Assembly: GCF_007970665.1 (NCBI RefSeq)
Contig: NZ_CP042430.1
Location: forward strand, 496,001 to 560,000
DNA: 64,000 nt
Source of the DNA: Baekduia soli
Lineage (GTDB): Bacteria; Actinomycetota; Thermoleophilia; Solirubrobacterales; Solirubrobacteraceae
Direction of reading: 5' to 3'
The notes below the pieces were generated by a model that searched no databases, was not told the origin of the DNA, and saw only the letters and a list, made by a program, of their open reading frames with translations. Shown piece after piece: positions 25,097-33,576 of the stretch. Made by a program: the position numbers and the translations under genes. The first letter of the stretch is position 1. Each line of letters starts with the position of its first letter.

Positions 25097-26575
25097 ATGT
25101 CCCGCATGCGGCGCGCCCTGGTCCTCGCGCTCCTGCTCGCCGGCGCCCTGGCGCCCGTGGCCCGCGCCGACCCGATCCTCGATCCGGCGCCGACCACGCT
25201 CCCCCGGGCCACCGGGGCGCCGGCGACCGCCCGGGCGCTCACGGCGACGCTCGCGCCGCAGAACCCGTTCATGGCGCCCAACCCCTACAACAACCTGCAC
25301 GACGACACGTGGATGACCGACGCCTACGCGCGCACCGGGCCGCTCGGCGCGGGCCTGCAGGCCACCTCCGGCGCCATGCCGCCGGCGCTGTGCGGGTCGC
25401 TGACGTTCGACGCCGAGGGCCGCATCGTCTCCATCTGCCCCTCCAGCGCCCAGCCGGTGACGGCGCGCATCATCGATCCGCAGACGCTGGCGATCCGCGC
25501 GACCTACGTGCTCGGGGACCCGAACCCCGCGGGGCCCACGGCCTTCCAGAACTTCACCGGCGGCGGCTACTTCTTCCTGGACCGCCACGACCGGATCTGG
25601 AGCGCGACGAAGACGAGGCACCTCGTCGTGCTGGCCGAGCGCGAGAACGCGACGAAGCTCGTCAAGGTCGCCGACTACGACCTGACGAGGGCGCTGGCGG
25701 CGGGCCAGCGCGTGACCTCGGCCCTCCCCGACTTCCACGGGCGGATCTGGTTCGTCTCCAAGCAGGGGGGCAAGGTCGGGATCCTGGACACCACGACGCG
25801 CCGCACGCGCGTCCTGGCCCTCGGCGAAGAGATCGAGAACTCGTTCGCCGTCGACCGCGACGCGGTCTACATCGTCTCCGACCGCCGCATGTACCGCTTC
25901 AGCGACCGCGGCGGCCGGCCCCACGTCGACTGGAAGATGACCTACGCCAACTCCGGGATCCACAAGCCCGGGCAGGTCGACGCCGGCTCGGGGACGACGC
26001 CGACGATCATGAAGGGCGGCTACGTGGCCATCACCGACAACGCCGACCCCATGCAGGTCGTCGTCTACCGCACCGCCCCGCGCCTGCCCCGCGGGCAGCG
26101 CCGCGTCGTCTGCCAGGTGCCCGTGTTCGGCAAGGGGGTGGGCGCCACCGAGAACTCCCTCATCGGCTCGGGCCGCTCGCTCTACGTGGAGAACAACCAC
26201 GGCTACCAGGACCCGTTCGGGGCCTCCGCCGGAGCCCTGACGACCGCGGGCTTCGCCCGGGTCGACGTCGACGCCGGCGGCCGCGGCTGCACCCGGCGCT
26301 GGACGAACACCGACGTGCGCGCGCCGACCGTGGTCCCGAAGCTCTCGACGATCACCGGGCTCATCTACACCTACCAGCGCGTGCCGGCGCCCGACGGCGA
26401 GCAGCCCTGGTTCTGGACCGCCATCGACGCGCGCACCGGCCGCACCGCGTTCACGCGCTACGCCGGCTCGGGCCTGGCGTTCAACAACAACTACGCCGGG
26501 ATCGCGCTCGGGCCCGACGGCAGCGCCTACCTCGGCGTCATCGGCGGCGTCGTGCGCCTGAAGGACGCGGCATGA
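25097..26575 (+). CDS. exported beta-propeller-like protein
   Basis: A 492-residue protein with a typical signal peptide (RALVLALLLAGALAPVARA, cleavage after ARA). The mature part is a series of beta-strand repeats such as GSLTFDAEGRIVSICP, FFLDRHDRIWSATKTRHLVVL, IWFVSKQGGKVGILDTTT and GIALGPDGSAYLGVIGGVVRL, the pattern of a six- to eight-bladed propeller of the quinoprotein/SMP-30 kind. I cannot name the family. Its stop overlaps the start of the next exported protein (ATGA), so the two are probably made together outside the cell or on its surface. Confidence 0.75.
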   Translation: MSRMRRALVLALLLAGALAPVARADPILDPAPTTLPRATGAPATARALTATLAPQNPFMAPNPYNNLHDDTWMTDAYARTGPLGAGLQATSGAMPPALCGSLTFDAEGRIVSICPSSAQPVTARIIDPQTLAIRATYVLGDPNPAGPTAFQNFTGGGYFFLDRHDRIWSATKTRHLVVLAERENATKLVKVADYDLTRALAAGQRVTSALPDFHGRIWFVSKQGGKVGILDTTTRRTRVLALGEEIENSFAVDRDAVYIVSDRRMYRFSDRGGRPHVDWKMTYANSGIHKPGQVDAGSGTTPTIMKGGYVAITDNADPMQVVVYRTAPRLPRGQRRVVCQVPVFGKGVGATENSLIGSGRSLYVENNHGYQDPFGASAGALTTAGFARVDVDAGGRGCTRRWTNTDVRAPTVVPKLSTITGLIYTYQRVPAPDGEQPWFWTAIDARTGRTAFTRYAGSGLAFNNNYAGIALGPDGSAYLGVIGGVVRLKDAA

Positions 26576-28068
26576 GCGGCGCCGCGACCCGCCGCGCGAT
26601 GGTCGCGGCCCTCGCGGCGACCGCCGCGCTGTGGCCCGCCGGCACGCAGGCCCGGCCCGCCGCTCCGGCGTCCTGCGCGGCGGGTCGCCCCGCGTCGGCC
26701 GCGGTCGCGCAGCGGCTGCGGGACGTGCTCGCCACGCGCCGTGCGCGCTTCGAGCACACGCTGGACGGCGTGACGCCCGCGAGCCGCCGGGCCGCCGGGG
26801 CGCAGTACGCGACGGCCGTCGAGGCCTACGTCTACGGGTTCCCCATCATCATGGTCCGGCGCACCATCGCGCGGTTCCCGCGCAACCTGATGGTCTCGAT
26901 CTCCCGGCTGGCCGGCGCGTCCACGCGCAGCATCGTGGCGCCCAACCACGACACGCTGTACTCCATCGGCCAGCTCGACCTGACCGCGGGCCCGATCGTC
27001 ATCCAGACCGCGCCTACGGGCGGCCGCTACTCCGTGCTGCAGCTCACCGACGGCTTCACGAACGCCGCGGCCTACCTCGGCGACGGCGCCGCGGCGGCGA
27101 CGGGCGAGACCGCCGTCGTCGTGCCGCCGGGCTACGCCGGCGACCTGCCCGCGGAGGTGCGGGTGATCCGCCCCGCCACCCGGCTGCTGTGGCTGCTGGG
27201 CCGCACGCTGGCCACCGCCGACCCCGCCGACCAGGCGGCCGCGACCGCGCTGCTGCGCGGCTACTCGGTCACGCCGCTGGCCGACTGGCTGGCGGGGGCG
27301 CGCAACGCGCCGCTCACGCTCGCCGACTTCCCGGCGGCCCAGGATCCCGTGGTCGCCCCGACCGGCCTGGCCTTCTTCGACGAGCTCGGCGCCGACCTGG
27401 GCGCCGACCCGCCGCCGGCGCCCGACGCCTGCGCGATCCGCGCGTTCGCCACCGTGGGCATCGGCGCGGGCCGTACGCCCTCCACCCTGCCCACGGGGAC
27501 CACGGCGACGGCCCTGCGGGCCGCCGCGGCCGACGGCCGGGCGGTCATCGATGCGCTGGTCGGCGCAGTCGCGCCCGGCCGCCACGGCGCCTGGACCCGC
27601 ACCCCGACCGACATCGCGCGCTTCGGGACCGACTACGTGGGCCGCGCGGTCGTCGCCCGCGTCGGGCTCGGTGCCAACACGGTGGACAAGGCGCTGTACC
27701 CGAACACCCGCACCGACGACCGCGGGCGGGCGCTGAACGGCGCCCACGTCTACCGCGTGCACTTCGCGCCCGGGCAGCTGCCGCCCGTCCGCCCGTTCTG
27801 GTCGCTGACGCTGTACGACCGCAACGTGCTGTTCTACGACAACCCGCTCGACCGCTACGCGATCGGCGATCGCACGCAGGGGCTGCGGCGCGACGCCGAC
27901 GGCGGCCTGACCATCCTGGTCTCGCACGCCGACCCCGGTGCGGCGCGGCGGTCGAACTGGCTCCCGGCGCCGTCCGGGCCGTTCTCGCTGTACCTGCGGC
28001 TCTACGAGCCGGCGGCGGCGGCGCGCTCGGGCGCCTGGCGCCCGCCCGACGTGGTCCGGGTGCGCTGA
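26572..28068 (+). CDS. exported DUF1254/DUF1214 protein
   Basis: A 498-residue protein with an N-terminal signal peptide (AMVAALAATAALWPAGTQA). The first half is DUF1254: EAYVYGFPIIMVRRT near residue 83 and VAPNHDTLYSIGQLDLTAGPIV near residue 122. The C-terminal part is DUF1214: ALYPNTRTDDRGRALNGAHVYRVHF then PPVRPFWSLTLYDRNVLFYDNPLDRYAIGDRT in pieces. Proteins with this pair of domains are widespread in actinobacteria and of unknown activity. It overlaps the propeller gene by 4 bp and converges on the asparaginase gene with 7 bp between stops. Confidence 0.9.
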   Translation: MSGAATRRAMVAALAATAALWPAGTQARPAAPASCAAGRPASAAVAQRLRDVLATRRARFEHTLDGVTPASRRAAGAQYATAVEAYVYGFPIIMVRRTIARFPRNLMVSISRLAGASTRSIVAPNHDTLYSIGQLDLTAGPIVIQTAPTGGRYSVLQLTDGFTNAAAYLGDGAAAATGETAVVVPPGYAGDLPAEVRVIRPATRLLWLLGRTLATADPADQAAATALLRGYSVTPLADWLAGARNAPLTLADFPAAQDPVVAPTGLAFFDELGADLGADPPPAPDACAIRAFATVGIGAGRTPSTLPTGTTATALRAAAADGRAVIDALVGAVAPGRHGAWTRTPTDIARFGTDYVGRAVVARVGLGANTVDKALYPNTRTDDRGRALNGAHVYRVHFAPGQLPPVRPFWSLTLYDRNVLFYDNPLDRYAIGDRTQGLRRDADGGLTILVSHADPGAARRSNWLPAPSGPFSLYLRLYEPAAAARSGAWRPPDVVRVR

Positions 28069-28075
28069 GGACGCC

Positions 28076-29107
28076 TCAGGCGCCCGGCGGCCCGGCGACC
28101 GCGCCGGCCGTCTGGGCGTGGCGCTGCAGCGCGTCGGCCAGTCCGGGCCCGCGGTGGCCGGCGGCCAGCGCGAAGGCGAGCACGAGCCGCGCCTTGAGGC
28201 CGTCGAGGCCGCCGGCGCGCAACAGCCCGAGCTCGAGCAGGTGGATCTCGCTGCCGTGGAAGCGGTAGGTCTCCGCGAGCGCCTCGCCCGCGCCCGTGCG
28301 GGTGACGTAGGCGACCGGCATCGCCGCCACCAGGCGCTCGATCCGCTCGACGGTGACGGGGGCGACGTGGCCGCCGCCGAAGGCCTCGATGACCGCGCCG
28401 CGGTAGCCGAGCCCCTCGAGCGCGTCGAGGACGCGGCCGTCGTCGCCGAGCGTCAGGCGCACGAGCGCCACGGGCGGGACCTCGGCGTCGGCGGCGACGT
28501 GCAGCGTCGAGCGCCCGACCGGGCGGGTGGCGATGAACGGGCGCCCCTCGCTGAGCCACCCGATCGGGCCCGTGGCGGGCGAGCGGAACGCGGTGACGCT
28601 CGAGGCGTGGCTCTTCTTGACGAAGCGCGCGGCGTGGATCTCGTCGGCCAGGACGACGAGCGCGCCCAGGCCGCGGGCGGCGGGGCTGATCGCCACCTGG
28701 ACGGCTCCGAGGACGTTGGCCGGGCCATCGGCGCCGGGCAGCGACGGGTTGCGCATCGCGCCGCTGACGACCACGGGCGCCTCGCCGGCGTACAGCAGGT
28801 CGACGGCGAACGCGACCTCCTCGATCGCGTCGGTGCCCTGCGTGATGACGATCCCGGCCGCGCCGTCGGCGACGCGCCGCTCGATTTCGGCCACGAGCTC
28901 GAGCAGGTCGGAGAACGTCAGCGAGCCCGAGGAGGTCTGGCGGAACTGGACGGCGCGGACGTCGGCGACGTCGAGCAGCCCGTCGACGGAGGCCACCAGG
29001 TCGGCGGCCGTCAGCGTCGGGACCGCGCCGGCGGCGCCCTCCGGCACGACGCTGGCGATCGTGCCGCCCAGCGCCAGGTAGTCCACGCGCGGCAGCCCGG
29101 CGCTCAT
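28076..29107 (-). CDS. asparaginase (type I/II fold)
   Basis: A 343-residue amidohydrolase. Catalytic Thr lies in the N-terminal motif LALGGTIAS near residue 12, and the second catalytic Thr-Asp in VITQGTDAIEE near residue 88. GAMRNPSLPGADGPANV follows near residue 115, and a Lys lies in KKSHASSVTAF. The first 330 residues follow the standard asparaginase layout; there is no signal peptide, so it acts in the cytosol. The ATG at 29107 overlaps the CobW stop by 4 bp. It is the last gene of a deacetylase/CxxC/CobW/asparaginase operon, so an amide other than asparagine may be the natural substrate. Confidence 0.9.
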   Translation of the reverse strand: MSAGLPRVDYLALGGTIASVVPEGAAGAVPTLTAADLVASVDGLLDVADVRAVQFRQTSSGSLTFSDLLELVAEIERRVADGAAGIVITQGTDAIEEVAFAVDLLYAGEAPVVVSGAMRNPSLPGADGPANVLGAVQVAISPAARGLGALVVLADEIHAARFVKKSHASSVTAFRSPATGPIGWLSEGRPFIATRPVGRSTLHVAADAEVPPVALVRLTLGDDGRVLDALEGLGYRGAVIEAFGGGHVAPVTVERIERLVAAMPVAYVTRTGAGEALAETYRFHGSEIHLLELGLLRAGGLDGLKARLVLAFALAAGHRGPGLADALQRHAQTAGAVAGPPGA

Positions 29108-30093
29108 CGGCCCGGCACCTCCGCCAGGACGCGCGCCGGAGCCGCGAACGCCCGTAGCGACCGGGCCAGCAGTGCCGCGTCGAGGTCGCGGCCGATGAGG
29201 ACGAGGCCGTCGTCGCCGTCGGCACCTGGGCGGGCGAGCTCGGGGCGCTGCACCGACGGCCCGACGGCCTGGAGCACCATGCGCCCGGCCTCCGTGCGCA
29301 CGAGGCCCTTGACGCGCAGGATGCGGTCGCCGTGGTGGTGCAGCAGCGCGCTCAGCCACACCGCCAGCTCGGGCCAGCCCGTCTCCGGGCCGGGCGTCAG
29401 GGTCACCGCCACCGGGACGGCGGGCGCCGTGGCGCCGGCCGCGGGCGCCGCCGCTGCCGCGGCCGGGCCCGCCGGGGCGACGGGCTCGGGCAGCGCGACG
29501 GCCTCGCCGAGCACGGCGGCCTCCAGGCGCGCCCGCGGGGCCAGCGCCGCCAGGCGGCCGGCCAGGCGCGCGACGTCATCCGTGCCGGCGGCGTCGGCCT
29601 TCGTGATCACGATGCGGTCCGCGCAGGCGGCCTGGGCGACGGCCAGCGGCTCGGCCTCGAGCTGGTCGGCCCCGTGCACCGCATCGACGGTCACCACGAT
29701 CTCGTCGAGCACCAGGTTGCTCACGAGCACCGGGTCGCCGGCGATGGCCTGTGCCACGGCGGCGGGGTCGGCCATCCCGCTCGTCTCCAGGACGACGCGC
29801 CGTGCGGCGCCGAGGCCCGCCGAGAGCCCCGCGTGGCGCTGCTCGGCCAGGTCGCGCAGGACCGCGACGAGCTCGTCGCGGTGGGTGCAGCAGCAGCAGC
29901 CGCCCGCGATGACCGTCGTCGGCGCCACCGCGGCCAGCAGGACGTCGTCGACGGCGCAGCCGGCGAACTCGTTGACGACCACGAGCGTGTCGTCGTGCCC
30001 TCGCAGGCGGTGGCGCAGCCACGTGGTCTTGCCCGACCCCAGGAACCCGCCGAGCAGGGTGAGGCGCAGCGCGCCGGGCTCAGGCACGGTCAC
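29104..30093 (-). CDS. CobW/P47K-family GTPase (metal chaperone-like)
   Basis: A 329-residue G3E GTPase. The Walker A site is GGFLGSGKTTWLRH at residues 15-28; the metal-binding motif is GGCCCCTHRDEL near residue 65, where four cysteines stand in a row instead of the usual CxCC. The GTP motifs ETSGMADP and ITKADA follow. The C-terminal CobW_C domain ends near LIGRDLDAALL. The family delivers zinc or other metals to partner enzymes. The GTG at 30093 has GGAGG six bases upstream and overlaps the stop of the small CxxC gene by 4 bp. The tight coupling suggests it serves an enzyme of this operon. Confidence 0.9.
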   Translation of the reverse strand: MTVPEPGALRLTLLGGFLGSGKTTWLRHRLRGHDDTLVVVNEFAGCAVDDVLLAAVAPTTVIAGGCCCCTHRDELVAVLRDLAEQRHAGLSAGLGAARRVVLETSGMADPAAVAQAIAGDPVLVSNLVLDEIVVTVDAVHGADQLEAEPLAVAQAACADRIVITKADAAGTDDVARLAGRLAALAPRARLEAAVLGEAVALPEPVAPAGPAAAAAAPAAGATAPAVPVAVTLTPGPETGWPELAVWLSALLHHHGDRILRVKGLVRTEAGRMVLQAVGPSVQRPELARPGADGDDGLVLIGRDLDAALLARSLRAFAAPARVLAEVPGR

Positions 30094-30398
30094 CCCCCGG
30101 CCTCCAGGCGGTGCAGCAGCCCGGCGTCGAGCGGGTCGGCGGGCCGGCCGGCCAGGCGCGTGACGGTCGGCCAGACCTCGGCGAGGTCGCCGGCGATCGC
30201 CGTGGCGCCCGTCGGCGCCGACACCGTCCACATGCCGAAGGCCAGGCCCTCGCGCACGGTCACGCCCGTCGCCCGGCCCACGCGGGCCAGCACCGCGGCG
30301 CAGCCCAGCCGCGCCTGCATGCGGTCGGCCGGCGTGTCGGGGATCCCCGCCTCGATCCAGTCGCCGGGGGGCGCGGGTGTGCCGCACAGGCCGCACAT
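30090..30398 (-). CDS. small CxxC protein of the CobW operon
   Basis: A 102-residue protein that starts MCGLCGTPAPPGDWIEAG. The CGLC pair at the N-terminus is a likely metal site. The remainder is helical with a conserved-looking GVTVREGLAFGMWTVSAPTG strand pair. I do not recognise a named family; small proteins starting MCGLCG occur next to CobW genes in other genomes as far as I recall, which I cannot check here. It is coupled to CobW by a GTGA overlap and lies 38 bp after the deacetylase stop. It could be a metal donor or a subunit. Confidence 0.7.
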   Translation of the reverse strand: MCGLCGTPAPPGDWIEAGIPDTPADRMQARLGCAAVLARVGRATGVTVREGLAFGMWTVSAPTGATAIAGDLAEVWPTVTRLAGRPADPLDAGLLHRLEAGG

Positions 30399-30436
30399 CG
30401 CGCGGGCGCTAACGCCGCCGCCCGGGCCGCAGCGAC

Positions 30437-31339
30437 TCAGACATCGCGCGGGCGCTCGGGGGCGTCGATCGGGAACCGCGTGCGGAAGTCCTCGGCCATC
30501 TCGCCCATCGTCACCCAGCGCACGCCGGTGTGCTGGTTGATGTGGTCGATCATGCGCTCGAGCACCATGAGCACCTGGGGGCGGCCGCTGACGTCGGGGT
30601 GGATCGTGAAGGGGAAGACCGCGTAGTCGAGGTTGCGGTAGACCCAGTCGAACTGGTCGCGCCACATCTGCTCGATATCGCGCGGGCTCTGCCAGCCGTG
30701 GCTGTTGGGGACGTTCTTCATGAACATCATCGGCGGCAGGTCGTCCATGTACCAGTTGGCTCCGATCTCGACGAGGTCGATCTCGGTGCCGTGCGTCATC
30801 GGGCGCATCCACGTCGCGGCGGGCTGGGAGTAGTCGATCTTCGTCCACTCGTCGCCGACGCGGGCGTAGAACGGCACGAAGTCGCGGTAGCCCTGGCTGT
30901 GGTCGTAGCGGAAGCCGTGCTTGAGGAGCAGGTCGACGGTCACCGACGACATCTCCCACCACGGCGCCACGTAGCCCTCGGGCGCGACGCCGGCGACCTC
31001 GTGGATGAGCTCGACCGACTTCTTGAGGACGTCCTCCTCCTGGGTCGGCGTCATCGCGATCGGGTTCTCGTGCGTGTAGCCGTGCGCCCCGATCTCGTGG
31101 CCGGCCTCGGCGATCATGCGCGTCTGGTCGGGGAAGGACTCCAGGGAGTGGCCGGGGATGAACCAGCTCGTCCGCAGGTCGTAGCGCTCGAACAGCTTGA
31201 GCAGGCGCGGGGTGCCGACCTCGCCCGCCCACACGCCGCGCTGGATGTCGGAGGGGGAGTCACCCCCGCCGTAGGAGCCGATCTGCCCGGCGACGGCGTC
31301 GATGTCGATGCCGAAGCAGACGAGGATGTCCTTGGCCAT
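30437..31339 (-). CDS. polysaccharide deacetylase-family protein (PuuE/allantoinase-like branch)
   Basis: A 300-residue NodB-fold hydrolase. The metal-binding Asp pair is in [11 protein letters not shown] near residue 10; a second site [11 protein letters not shown] (HxxxH type) is near residue 88; and [15 protein letters not shown] gives the third motif. GYDxSQGYRD-like and [13 protein letters not shown] strands complete the barrel. The branch includes cytosolic enzymes acting on C-N bonds of purine or imide ring compounds, such as allantoinase PuuE, rather than wall deacetylases, and this protein has no signal peptide. The ATG at 31339 follows GGGAGC. It is the first gene of the four-gene reverse operon and may feed amides to the asparaginase. 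Confidence 0.88.
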   Translation of the reverse strand: MAKDILVCFGIDIDAVAGQIGSYGGGDSPSDIQRGVWAGEVGTPRLLKLFERYDLRTSWFIPGHSLESFPDQTRMIAEAGHEIGAHGYTHENPIAMTPTQEEDVLKKSVELIHEVAGVAPEGYVAPWWEMSSVTVDLLLKHGFRYDHSQGYRDFVPFYARVGDEWTKIDYSQPAATWMRPMTHGTEIDLVEIGANWYMDDLPPMMFMKNVPNSHGWQSPRDIEQMWRDQFDWVYRNLDYAVFPFTIHPDVSGRPQVLMVLERMIDHINQHTGVRWVTMGEMAEDFRTRFPIDAPERPRDV

Positions 31340-31454
31340 GGTTGCGGCTCCCGCTCTGGGTTGAGGTCGTCGGGTCGGGGCGCTGCGCGGGGTGGCCGGC
31401 GGCGCCGGCGCGCACGCTACCCCACGGCGGGTCGCCTGGGGGCTCCGATGGTCT

Positions 31455-31471
31455 TCCGATATGATATCGGA
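31455..31471. promoter_or_regulatory. predicted GntR operator overlapping a -10 element, copy 1
   Basis: TCCGATATGATATCGGA is a perfect 17-bp inverted repeat (8+1+8). It contains TATGAT (31460-31465), a good -10 hexamer for the + strand CoA transferase transcript, which would start near 31472. The same sequence with one mismatch occurs at 35181-35197 in the mutase/crotonase promoter. AT-rich text is rare in this window, so two near-identical copies 3.7 kb apart in one gene cluster are unlikely by chance. The GntR protein at 32869-33576 is the obvious candidate to bind it. Confidence 0.75.
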
Positions 31472-31478
31472 GCTGCCC

Positions 31479-31538
31479 ATGAGACACGCGATCCCGACGA
31501 TCCCGAGCGGCCTCCGCGGCCGCGACGCCACGGCATGA
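31479..31538 (+). other. 19-codon upstream ORF coupled to the CoA transferase
   Basis: An ATG at 31479, just after the predicted transcript start, opens a 19-codon frame ([19 protein letters not shown]) whose TGA overlaps the CoA transferase start as ATGA. It could be a leader that couples translation from a short-leader message, or chance. There is no clear ribosome-binding site before either start. Confidence 0.3.
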
Positions 31539-32707
31539 CGGCGGGCCCGCTGGCGGGGGTCCGCATCGTCGACCTCACGCAGACGCTCGCCGGGCCCTAC
31601 GCCACCATGCTGCTCGCCGACCTGGGCGCCGACGTCCTGAAGATCGAGTCGCCCGGGCGCCCCGACCGGGCGCGCTCCATGCCCACCGTCCGCGTCGGGG
31701 ACCAGACGGCGTACTTCGCCTGCCTGAACCGCAACAAGCGAAGCGTCGCGCTCGACCTCAAGGACGAGCACGGGCGCGCGGCGTTCCTGCGCCTCGTGGC
31801 CTCCGCGCAGGTCGTGGTCGAGAACTTCCGCCCGGGCGTCATGGACCGGCTGGGGGTCGGCTTCGAGGCGCTGCGGGAGGTCAACCCGGCCATCGTGCTG
31901 TGCTCGATCTCGGGCTTCGGCGCCGGCGCCGGCGCGCGCGACCAGGCGACCTACGACTACCTCGTGCAGGCGCTGGCCGGGACGATGAGCATCACGGGCG
32001 AGCCCGACGGCCCGCCGGCGAAGTACGGCGTGTCGATCGTCGACCACGTCGCGGGGACGTTCGGGGCGCTCGGCGTGCTGGCCGCGCTGCAGGACGCCCA
32101 GCGCACGGGCGAGGGACGCCACGTCGACGTGTCGCTGTTCGACACGCACCTGTCCATGCTCACCTACCTCGCCGCCGACTACCTCAACGGCGGCACCGCG
32201 CCGGTGCGCCACGCGTCCTCGGCGCACCCGTACATCGTGCCGTCCCAGCTCTTCGAGACCGCCGACGGGCACATCGTGGTCATGCCGCTGGCCGCGCACA
32301 TGTGGAAGAAGCTCTGCACCGCGCTGGAGCTCGACGAGCTGGCGGCCGACCCCGCCCTCGACGACGCCGAGGGCCGGCTGGCCCAGCGCGAGCGCGTCGT
32401 GCGCGGCGTGGGCGCGGCGATCGCGGCGCTGCCCACCGCCGAGGCGCTGGCGCGCCTGGCGTCCAACGAGGTCCCGGCCGCGCCGGTGCGCACCGTCGCC
32501 GAGGCGCTCGCCGACCCGCACGTCGCCGACCGCGGGATGCTCGTGGAGGCCGGCGGCGTGCAGATGGTCGGCAACCCCGTGAAGATCTCGGGCTACGACG
32601 ACCCCGAGTACGCGGCGGCCCCCGACCTCGGCGCCCACACCCGGGAGGTCCTGCGCGAGGCGGGGCTCACCGACGAGGAGGCCGCGCGAGCCGACGGGCT
32701 GGGGTAG
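31535..32707 (+). CDS. CaiB/BaiF family (class III) CoA transferase
   Basis: A 390-residue transferase that moves CoA between carboxylic acids. The N-terminus [31 protein letters not shown] is the family hallmark, followed by [25 protein letters not shown], and [16 protein letters not shown], in which Asp170 aligns with the catalytic Asp169 of formyl-CoA transferase. The ATG at 31535 is coupled to a tiny upstream frame. Transcription probably starts from the promoter that carries the GntR palindrome. In this cluster it would activate the acid that the B12 mutase later rearranges; the acid itself is unknown. Confidence 0.93.
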   Translation: MTAGPLAGVRIVDLTQTLAGPYATMLLADLGADVLKIESPGRPDRARSMPTVRVGDQTAYFACLNRNKRSVALDLKDEHGRAAFLRLVASAQVVVENFRPGVMDRLGVGFEALREVNPAIVLCSISGFGAGAGARDQATYDYLVQALAGTMSITGEPDGPPAKYGVSIVDHVAGTFGALGVLAALQDAQRTGEGRHVDVSLFDTHLSMLTYLAADYLNGGTAPVRHASSAHPYIVPSQLFETADGHIVVMPLAAHMWKKLCTALELDELAADPALDDAEGRLAQRERVVRGVGAAIAALPTAEALARLASNEVPAAPVRTVAEALADPHVADRGMLVEAGGVQMVGNPVKISGYDDPEYAAAPDLGAHTREVLREAGLTDEEAARADGLG

Positions 32708-32782
32708 GGCGCGGGCGCCCGGGGTCGTCCGCCGGCCCCGAGCCCACGCGGATGTCGCGTTGGTGGTGCATCCCCCCACGTC

Positions 32783-32851
32783 TGCGCCATCCGGCGAGCC
32801 GCTGAGCGCGGAGGCGCCCGTTCCGAAACGGATGGGCGCCTGGATGGCGCA
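32783..32851. terminator. nested double hairpin between convergent genes
   Basis: The outer arms TGCGCCATCC (32783-32792) and GGATGGCGCA (32842-32851) are perfectly complementary. The inner hairpin 32813-32840 has arms GGCGCCC and GGGCGCC with a second stem TCCG-AAA-CGGA. It lies between the 3' ends of the CoA transferase and the GntR gene and is symmetrical, so it could stop transcription from both sides. Confidence 0.6.
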
Positions 32852-32868
32852 TGACCACCGCGAGCGCC

Positions 32869-33576
32869 CTACGCCCCGTCCGGCCGCGTCCAGGCGCCGC
32901 GACCCGTGAAGAAGCGGATGAGGATCTCGCCGGCCTCCTGGACGTGGGTCTCGGCCGCGTGGGCCGCCGTGTCGGGGTCGCCGTCCTCGAAGGCCCGCAC
33001 GATCGCCTCGTGGCCCTGCTCGGAGGCGCCCGACCACTCGGGCACCAGCGCGTAGAACCCCTGGGGGATGAAGCGCAGCGTCGAGCGCAGGACGCGCAGG
33101 AGCTTCGGCGCCCCGGCCGCCTCGTTGATGGCCTGGTGGAACTCCCAGTTGACGGCCCCCAGCTGCGCGGGGTCGCCCGCGCCGCGCGCGGCGGCGAAGC
33201 AGGCCTCGATGTCGCGCAGCCGCGCGGCGAGCGCCGGGTCGCCCTTCGCGCAGGCCCGCCGGGTCAGCTCCGCGGCCAGCGTCGCGTGCATCCAGAAGAC
33301 GTCGTGGACGTCCTCGCGCGTGGTGGGCACGACACTGAACGACCGGCTCGGCGAGACCTCGACGAAGCCCTCGGCGGCGAGGCGCAGCAGCGCCTCGCGC
33401 ACCGGCATCGTGCTGACCCCCAGCAGCGTCGCCAGCTCGTCCTGGGTCATGCGCTGCTCGGCGGTCAGCTCGCCGGTGAGGATCATGTCGCGCAGCGAGT
33501 CGGCGACCTCGACGGCCAGCGTGCGCCGCCGCACGGGCCGGGGCGCCGGCCGCGCCTGCCGTCGCGCCGCGGGCAT
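32869..33576 (-). CDS. GntR-family regulator, FadR/FCD type
   Basis: A 235-residue regulator. The winged-helix domain (residues 20-85) shows [47 protein letters not shown] in pieces. The C-terminal FCD ligand domain contains the Asp/His metal ligands typical of the family ([12 protein letters not shown] near residue 145, [13 protein letters not shown] and AAHAAETHV). Such regulators usually sense a carboxylic acid or its CoA product. Its ATG shares the A of the mutase TGA stop (TGATG), so it is made from the mutase message, and it probably represses its own promoter at 35181-35197 and the promoter at 31455-31471. Confidence 0.92.
   Translation of the reverse strand: MPAARRQARPAPRPVRRRTLAVEVADSLRDMILTGELTAEQRMTQDELATLLGVSTMPVREALLRLAAEGFVEVSPSRSFSVVPTTREDVHDVFWMHATLAAELTRRACAKGDPALAARLRDIEACFAAARGAGDPAQLGAVNWEFHQAINEAAGAPKLLRVLRSTLRFIPQGFYALVPEWSGASEQGHEAIVRAFEDGDPDTAAHAAETHVQEAGEILIRFFTGRGAWTRPDGA

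Noticed and set aside
26527-27927. Long reverse-strand frame opposite the DUF1254 protein
   Set aside because: High-GC antisense shadow; composition is Arg/Gly/Asp-biased without motifs, while the + strand carries a complete recognised family.
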